DNA from: Methanobacteriota archaeon
GTDB lineage: Archaea; Thermoplasmatota; Thermoplasmata; RBG-16-68-12
DNA: 9,218 nt
Direction: 5' to 3'
Assembly (NCBI GenBank): GCA_005878415.1
Contig: VBMM01000140.1
Location: forward strand, 1-9,218
Shown here: in pieces, positions 6,222 to 9,218 of the stretch
Layout: the number at the start of each line of letters is the position of its first letter
Position numbering within the stretch: position 1 is the stretch's first letter
Program-made: the position numbers and the translations under genes
The notes under the pieces: generated by a model
Databases searched by the model: none
The model's input: only the letters and a program-made list of their open reading frames with translations
Told to the model about the DNA's origin: nothing

Positions 6222-6700
6222 GGGGGTCCCTGTGCGCGACTCGCCTTTCGAAACCAGGCGATCCAGCCCACCAGGAGCCCGATGTTTGCGAGGAGCGGCA
6301 GACCAGCCGCGAGAGGCGTGCCGTTCGACACGCCGAACACCAGCACCGCGACCCCCGCGACCGCCGCGAAGCTGAGCCAGAAAGTCAAGATGCGGATTCC
6401 CCTGCCGAGATCCGTCGGGCGTCCCTTCTCGACACGAGCCGCTGCTCGCACCGTGTGAACGATTGCATAGCCCATGAGCGTGAGGAGGAAGAGACCCCCG
6501 AATAACGGGCCCGGCCTCGACTCGGTCACGCCGGACCAGAGCAGGTAGGCCGCGTAAAGCCCGAGCATGAACGGGAGAAGCGCCGTGCCGACCGCCTGGC
6601 CCGGCGCGAGTTTCGTCTCGGTCCCTCCGACGTCCCCCCGGAAATTCGTCCCTGCCCAAGTAGTTTCACCTATCCCACCGGAACGGCCTTGCGCTCGCAC
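6218..6700 (-). CDS. Hypothetical four-helix membrane protein
   Basis: The 160-residue protein has a polar Gly/Thr-rich N-terminus (1-37), four likely membrane helices at about 38-58, 65-85, 103-124 and 129-149, and a short basic tail. I do not recognise a family. The GTG at 6700 is chosen because no other start precedes the first helix in frame and it lies 5 bases from a palindrome that also carries TATA-like sequence, so a leaderless mRNA is likely. An internal ATG at codon 45 would cut helix 1. The gene converges on the ligase gene; their stop codons share CTAG. It is divergent from the 83-residue gene at 6731 and may be controlled with it. Confidence 0.75.
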   Translation of the reverse strand: MRAQGRSGGIGETTWAGTNFRGDVGGTETKLAPGQAVGTALLPFMLGLYAAYLLWSGVTESRPGPLFGGLFLLTLMGYAIVHTVRAAARVEKGRPTDLGRGIRILTFWLSFAAVAGVAVLVFGVSNGTPLAAGLPLLANIGLLVGWIAWFRKASRAQGPP

Positions 6701-6705
6701 GCGGT

Positions 6706-6725
6706 ATACCTCTACTTAGAGGTAT
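6706..6725. promoter_or_regulatory. Palindrome 1: symmetric divergent promoter/operator
   Basis: ATACCTCTACTTAGAGGTAT has perfect 9-bp arms (6706-6714 and 6717-6725) around CT. Exactly 5 bases separate each end from a start codon: GTG at 6700 on the minus strand and ATG at 6731 on the plus strand. GTATAC at 6704-6709 sits about 25 bases before the ATG, and TTCATACC on the other strand (6729-6722) about 25 before the GTG. Both genes therefore look leaderless with the palindrome in the core promoter. A protein bound here would block both. Confidence 0.7.
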
Positions 6726-6730
6726 GAACG

Positions 6731-6982
6731 ATGGAGATCGGATGCGGCGCGCGGGTGCGTGACTTCGGCGGACGGCGGTACTTCTACTTCTGGCACTACG
6801 AGCGCGACAACGGCCGGTCCTCACGGAAGGAGGACTACATCGGCCGGGTCGACTCCGTGCGCGCTCGCGACGAATTGCTCCGACGGATGGCCTCGTACCA
6901 TCGGAAGGCGGAGCAGGAGTTCGCCCGACGGCGGGCCCAGATCGAGCGCCAGATCGCCGCTGCGGTCCATACCTCTGCCTAG
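6731..6982 (+). CDS. Small basic protein of unknown family, flanked by palindromes
   Basis: The 83-residue product has an aromatic beta-like N-terminal half (RRYFYFWHYE at 15-24, then EDYIGRVDS at 34-42) and a strongly charged helix from about 43 to 78 rich in Arg, Glu and Ala (LLRRMASYHRKAEQEFARRR), which could form a coiled coil. The pattern of aromatic strand, basic turn and YIGR followed by a helix recalls short archaeal proteins and N-terminal arms of some integrases or DUF6788-like proteins; this is a similarity of pattern, not an identification. No signal or membrane segment. The ATG at 6731 is favoured by a TATA-like box about 25 bases upstream. The ATG at 6724 is in another frame. 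The last residues, HTSA, and the stop are encoded within palindrome 2. A DNA-binding autoregulator is a plausible inference. Confidence 0.65.
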   Translation: MEIGCGARVRDFGGRRYFYFWHYERDNGRSSRKEDYIGRVDSVRARDELLRRMASYHRKAEQEFARRRAQIERQIAAAVHTSA

Positions 6983-6988
6983 AGGTAC
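6969..6988. repeat. Palindrome 2, near-copy of palindrome 1
   Basis: ATACCTCTGCCTAGAGGTAC matches palindrome 1 at 17 of 20 positions and keeps the ACCTCT/AGAGGT arms. It contains the TAG stop (6980-6982) of the 83-residue gene and ends 4 bases before the convergent permease stop. The preceding GCGGT is also shared by both copies (6701-6705; 6962-6966, with two extra bases). It could be a second operator, a transcript 3'-end hairpin or the far end of a mobile cassette. Confidence 0.7.
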
Positions 6989-6992
6989 GCGC

Positions 6993-7922
6993 TCACTCGA
7001 CGTCCCGCCCCGCGATCGTCTCCCGCGTCCGCGCCCCCTGTCCCTGGACGGTCAGGTAGATCCCCGCGAGGGCGAGCGCCCCGCCGATCCCGACGGCCAC
7101 GCCGGGCGTCTGGGTCAGGAGGACCCACGCGAGCAGGCTCGAACCGATCGGCTCGCCGACGAGGCTGAGGCTCACGATCGGCGCGGGCACCCAGCGCAGG
7201 CTCCAATTGTACAGCGTATGCCCGCCGATCTGGGGGATGAGGGCCATCGCGAGGAACAAGGCCATCTCTCTGCGCACGTCGCCGATCGGCGTGAGGCTCT
7301 CTTGGAGGAGGAGCGTGTAGAGGAACAGGACGCCGGTCGCCGTGACGTACACGACGAAGGCGTAGGCGAGGAGAGGGATCCGCTGCCGCAGCCTCCGGCC
7401 CAGGAGGAAATAGAAGCCGGCCGCGACGCCGCCCGAGAACGCCAGGATGTCGCCTACCAAGCTCGCGCTCCTCGCCGCCGAGTCCGCGATCGCGATGACG
7501 ACCACGCCGCCGAAGCCCAGCGCGATCCCGACCGCCATGCGTCCGTTCAGTCGTTCCCGGAGGACGAAGTGCGACAGGATCCCGACGAGCAGCGGGTGGG
7601 ACGTCACGAGGATTACGGACGAAGCGACGCTCACCTGGATGCCCTCGATCCTCAGCGATCCGATCCAGAGGGTGAAGTGGGTCGCGAGGATCGCCCCGAC
7701 GCCCATCATCAGGAGGACGTCCCGCCGCGGGATGCCGACGAGCGGTCGTCGGCGGTCCAAGAGGACGATCGGCGCGAGGATCGCCGAGGCGATCGCGAGC
7801 CGGTACAGCGCAATCGTGACGTACGGCGAGTTGGACCAAGAGATGAAGATCGCCGAGAACGAGACGGAAACGACCGCGAGGGCAATCGCGGCGTACGGCC
7901 CACCTCGCATGCGCCCGGTCAC
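6993..7922 (-). CDS. EamA/DMT-superfamily permease (second)
   Basis: This is another ten-helix, two-repeat EamA transporter, 309 residues from the GTG at 7922 or 305 from the ATG at 7910. Repeat 1 spans about 10-146 and includes LYRLAIASAILAP and the VSVASSVILVTSHPLLVGILSHFVLRERLNG segment; repeat 2 spans about 155-292 with HTLYNWSLRWVPAPIVSLSLVGEPIGSSLLAWVLL (235-269), a characteristic family signature. It is only distantly similar to the permease at 3679, so this is not a recent duplication. A TATA-like TTACATAC at 7941-7934 predicts a start site near 7911, which favours a leaderless mRNA from the ATG at 7910. The substrate is unknown. It ends 10 bases from the 83-residue gene, converging on it. 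Confidence 0.9.
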   Translation of the reverse strand: MTGRMRGGPYAAIALAVVSVSFSAIFISWSNSPYVTIALYRLAIASAILAPIVLLDRRRPLVGIPRRDVLLMMGVGAILATHFTLWIGSLRIEGIQVSVASSVILVTSHPLLVGILSHFVLRERLNGRMAVGIALGFGGVVVIAIADSAARSASLVGDILAFSGGVAAGFYFLLGRRLRQRIPLLAYAFVVYVTATGVLFLYTLLLQESLTPIGDVRREMALFLAMALIPQIGGHTLYNWSLRWVPAPIVSLSLVGEPIGSSLLAWVLLTQTPGVAVGIGGALALAGIYLTVQGQGARTRETIAGRDVE

Positions 7923-7933
7923 GGGCCCGGAGC

Positions 7934-7941
7934 GTATGTAA
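7934..7941 (-). promoter_or_regulatory. Putative TATA box of the second permease gene
   Basis: TTACATAC on the minus strand lies in the 34-base gap between the secreted-protein stop and the permease. Its centre is 27 bases before the ATG at 7910, matching archaeal leaderless geometry better than the GTG at 7922, which would lie outside the transcript. Confidence 0.45.
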
Positions 7942-7956
7942 CGACTCCGATGCGGC

Positions 7957-8775
7957 TCACGGGCCGGGCGGCGGCGCTTCGGGCGGGGGCGGGTACGGAC
8001 CGGGCGGCCGCGCCATCTTCCGGCGTCGCATCACCGCTAGCACCGCGATCGCGATCGCCGCGAGGACGACGACGCCCCCGATGATCAGGAGCAAGCCAAC
8101 CAACCCGGACTGGTACCGGTATGCGGTCAGCTCCTGCTCCGCGACGCGGTTCCCGTTGCCGTCGTACGATTCTTGTTTGACGTTGTTCCCCGCGCCCTCG
8201 GAATAGGAGTTCTCGTCGTGGGCCGTGCCCACGGAGGGGTTCCGGATCACCGCGACGTTGAACGAACCCGCGACGACGGTCGTCGAGTGCTCCGCGATCA
8301 CCGTGCCGCTGTACGCGAGCGGGAAGCTGAAGGCGATGTTCACGAGCCGGACGGTCGTGTTGAGGGACCACTGCGCGTTGATGGAGAGGGGGAAGACCGC
8401 CTGGGCGAGCGGCGGGTCGAACGTCACCTGCAGGTCCCCGAAGGGCGTGGAGAAGTTCGCCTTCGCGAGTCCGAGGTTCGATTCCTGGATCCAGCTGTGC
8501 TGGACCGTCGCGTTGCCGTTGGCGTCCGTCGTGGTCGTGGTCACGTGCCACACGCCGTACGTGCCCGACGTCAGCGTGAGGGTCGTGCGCTCGTTGACGT
8601 CGACGCGGACCGTCGACGTCGCGCTGCCCGCGGTGCGCGCGTAGACCCAGAAATCGCCTTGGGTCCACGAGGGCCGGTTCTGGGCCGCGGCCGCGCGGGG
8701 CGCGATCGCCACGATCGACGCCAAGGCGAAGACGATCGCCAAGGCCAGGACGAGGGACCTCGGAGGGCGTTGCAT
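7957..8775 (-). CDS. Secreted, C-terminally membrane-anchored protein with proline-rich tail
   Basis: The 272-residue protein has a clear signal peptide (basic start, hydrophobic 8-25, cleavage probably after the Ala run near 28-31). A Thr/Ser/Asn-rich extracellular domain follows, beginning with WTQGDFWVYARTAGS (37-51), a motif I associate with archaeal surface proteins. It has possible N-glycosylation sites at Asn89, Asn107 and Asn139. One membrane helix (about 224-248) is followed by RRRK and a short proline-rich tail (PPGPYPPPPEAPPPGP), which should face the cytoplasm. No enzyme motif is seen. The ATG at 8775 is chosen because it starts the signal peptide and has GAGGAG 5 bases upstream; the open frame further upstream overlaps the divergent dehydrogenase gene. 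Function is unknown; a surface sensor or adhesion role is possible. Confidence 0.85.
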   Translation of the reverse strand: MQRPPRSLVLALAIVFALASIVAIAPRAAAAQNRPSWTQGDFWVYARTAGSATSTVRVDVNERTTLTLTSGTYGVWHVTTTTTDANGNATVQHSWIQESNLGLAKANFSTPFGDLQVTFDPPLAQAVFPLSINAQWSLNTTVRLVNIAFSFPLAYSGTVIAEHSTTVVAGSFNVAVIRNPSVGTAHDENSYSEGAGNNVKQESYDGNGNRVAEQELTAYRYQSGLVGLLLIIGGVVVLAAIAIAVLAVMRRRKMARPPGPYPPPPEAPPPGP

Positions 8776-8780
8776 CGGGG

Positions 8781-8810
8781 CTCCTCGGCCGCGCCCATAC
8801 GGCCGGGGAG
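8781..8810 (-). promoter_or_regulatory. Hairpin sequestering the ribosome binding site of the secreted-protein gene
   Basis: On the minus strand CTCCCCGGCCG (8810-8800) and CGGCCGAGGAG (8791-8781) can form an 11-position stem with one C/A mismatch and an 8-base loop. The 3' arm ends in GAGGAG, the ribosome site 5 bases before the ATG at 8775. If transcription starts about 26 bases after the TATA box at 8832-8837, the hairpin begins at or within a base or so of the 5' end, so start-site position decides whether it forms. Confidence 0.5.
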
Positions 8811-8830
8811 ATATGAGCCTACCGCAATCC

Positions 8831-8838
8831 CTTATAAA
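8831..8838. promoter_or_regulatory. Shared TATA box of two divergent genes
   Basis: CTTATAAA is the best archaeal TATA match in the window. Its TTATAA core (8832-8837) is palindromic. It lies 53 bases before the ATG at 8888 on the plus strand and 60 before the ATG at 8775 on the minus strand, predicting leaders of roughly 27 and 34 bases. No other strong box is seen in the 112-base gap, although CATATC (8815-8810) is a weaker minus-strand alternative. Confidence 0.65.
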
Positions 8839-8860
8839 CGCAGGCTTTACGTCCGCGGTG

Positions 8861-8880
8861 CGGTTCTCCGCGCGGAACGG
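8861..8880. promoter_or_regulatory. Possible operator, inverted repeat near the dehydrogenase transcript start
   Basis: CGGTTC (8861-8866) and GAACGG (8875-8880) form an imperfect inverted repeat (one mismatch) around TCCGCGCG; the 10-bp TCCGCGCGGA (8867-8876) is also a perfect palindrome. It begins at the start site predicted from the TATA box, where a repressor could act. GC-rich DNA makes short palindromes common, so this is weak. Confidence 0.25.
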
Positions 8881-8887
8881 TGGCGCC

Positions 8888-9218
8888 ATGCAGGCAGCGG
8901 ACGTACGAAAGATCGCGGTGATCGGCGCGGGCACGATGGGCGCGGGGATCGCCCAAGCGTGCGCCGCGGCCGGGTTCCCGGTGACGATGCGGGACATCGA
9001 GCAGCGTCTCGTCGACGGCGGCTTCCGCCGGATCAAGGAGCCGCTCGCAAAGCGCGTCGAGAGGGGCAAGATGACCCAGGGCGAGGTCGACGCCATTCTG
9101 ACGAAGATCCGCGGGGCCGTCGACCTGAAGGAGGCCGTCGCGGGGGCGCAGGTCGTCATCGAGGCGGTCTTCGAGAAGATGGAGGTGAAGAAGGAGCTCT
9201 ACGCCGAACTCGACCGCC
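8888..9218 (+). CDS. 3-hydroxyacyl-CoA dehydrogenase, N-terminal part
   Basis: The 110 visible codons encode the NAD-binding Rossmann half of the 3-hydroxyacyl-CoA dehydrogenase family. VIGAGTMGAGIAQACAAAG (11-29) is the dinucleotide loop, and Asp36 in MRDIE is placed to bind the adenosine ribose of NAD, arguing against NADP. VVIEAVFEKMEVKKELYAELD near the right edge is highly typical. In the family the enzyme oxidises L-3-hydroxyacyl-CoA to 3-oxoacyl-CoA in beta-oxidation or, in reverse, in butyryl-type synthesis. The C-terminal half lies outside the window, so it is not known whether it is a single-domain enzyme or fused to an enoyl-CoA hydratase, as in some archaea. The ATG at 8888 precedes the motif directly and lies about 27 bases after the predicted start site. 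Confidence 0.93.
   Translation, partial: MQAADVRKIAVIGAGTMGAGIAQACAAAGFPVTMRDIEQRLVDGGFRRIKEPLAKRVERGKMTQGEVDAILTKIRGAVDLKEAVAGAQVVIEAVFEKMEVKKELYAELDR

Noticed and set aside
6706..6988. The palindrome pair as ends of a classical insertion sequence or a toxin-antitoxin pair
   Set aside because: There is no transposase, no flanking target duplication and only one small gene between them. A mobile cassette stays as a hypothesis only.
3679..7922. The two EamA permease genes as a recent duplication
   Set aside because: They share only family-level motifs and differ in length, loops and termini, so they are distant paralogues.
6759..8084. Plus-strand frame of 441 codons across the small gene and opposite the second permease
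   Set aside because: Very high Arg/Asp/Glu/Pro content and antisense to a clear EamA protein mark it as a shadow frame.
8776..9159. Upstream extension of the secreted-protein frame (128 more codons)
   Set aside because: It covers the intergenic promoter and the opposite strand of the dehydrogenase gene, and would bury the signal peptide internally.
1..9218. tRNA, rRNA, CRISPR array or tandem repeat array
   Set aside because: No cloverleaf-like segment with a TTCRANNC box, no rRNA-like stretch and no regularly spaced repeats were seen by eye on either strand; a covariance-model scan was not possible.

Overview
The window looks like a GC-rich archaeal chromosome, most plausibly a Thermoplasmata-like euryarchaeon (lineage is inference). 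Supporting signs are an archaeal-type ATP-dependent DNA ligase, AT-rich TATA-like boxes (best case CTTATAAA at 8831-8838) about 26 bases before probable transcript starts, several genes that look leaderless, many GTG/TTG starts, and a 2-oxoacid dehydrogenase locus of the kind known from Thermoplasma. No tRNA, rRNA, CRISPR array, transposase or integrase was seen.

Region 1 (1-3566) holds a 2-oxoacid dehydrogenase complex on the minus strand. E1-alpha (3566-2493), a TPR protein (2489-1914) and E1-beta (1910-939) form a tight operon with 3-base gaps. The E2 gene starts at 284 and runs off the left edge. A plus-strand four-helix membrane protein gene (507-914) sits between E1-beta and E2, so E2 needs its own promoter; similar TTAAG-centred elements precede both E1-alpha and E2. 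The membrane gene has an unusual leader: three GGAGGAG copies, one complementary CTCCTCC, two perfect hairpins (one hiding its ribosome binding site), and a possible 28-codon leader ORF ending inside that hairpin.

Region 2 (3679-6221) has an EamA/DMT permease gene whose stop overlaps the start of the ligase gene (GTGA). The ligase stop shares a CTAG tetranucleotide with the stop of a convergent membrane protein gene (6700-6218).

Region 3 (6700-6988) is the most unusual part. A 20-bp palindrome lies exactly midway between the divergent starts at 6700 and 6731. The rightward gene encodes an unrecognised 83-residue basic protein, and a second copy of the palindrome (17 of 20 identical) contains its stop codon. 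This suggests an autoregulated gene or a minimal mobile cassette; neither is proven.

Region 4 (6993-9218) carries a second EamA permease and a secreted, membrane-anchored protein with a proline-rich tail, both on the minus strand, then a divergent 3-hydroxyacyl-CoA dehydrogenase gene cut by the right edge. The last two share an intergenic region with a palindromic TATA box, and the secreted protein's ribosome binding site also lies in a predicted hairpin. Together the genes suggest an organism oxidising 2-oxoacids and probably fatty or branched-chain acyl-CoAs, but only the acyl transfer and dehydrogenase chemistry is directly supported.
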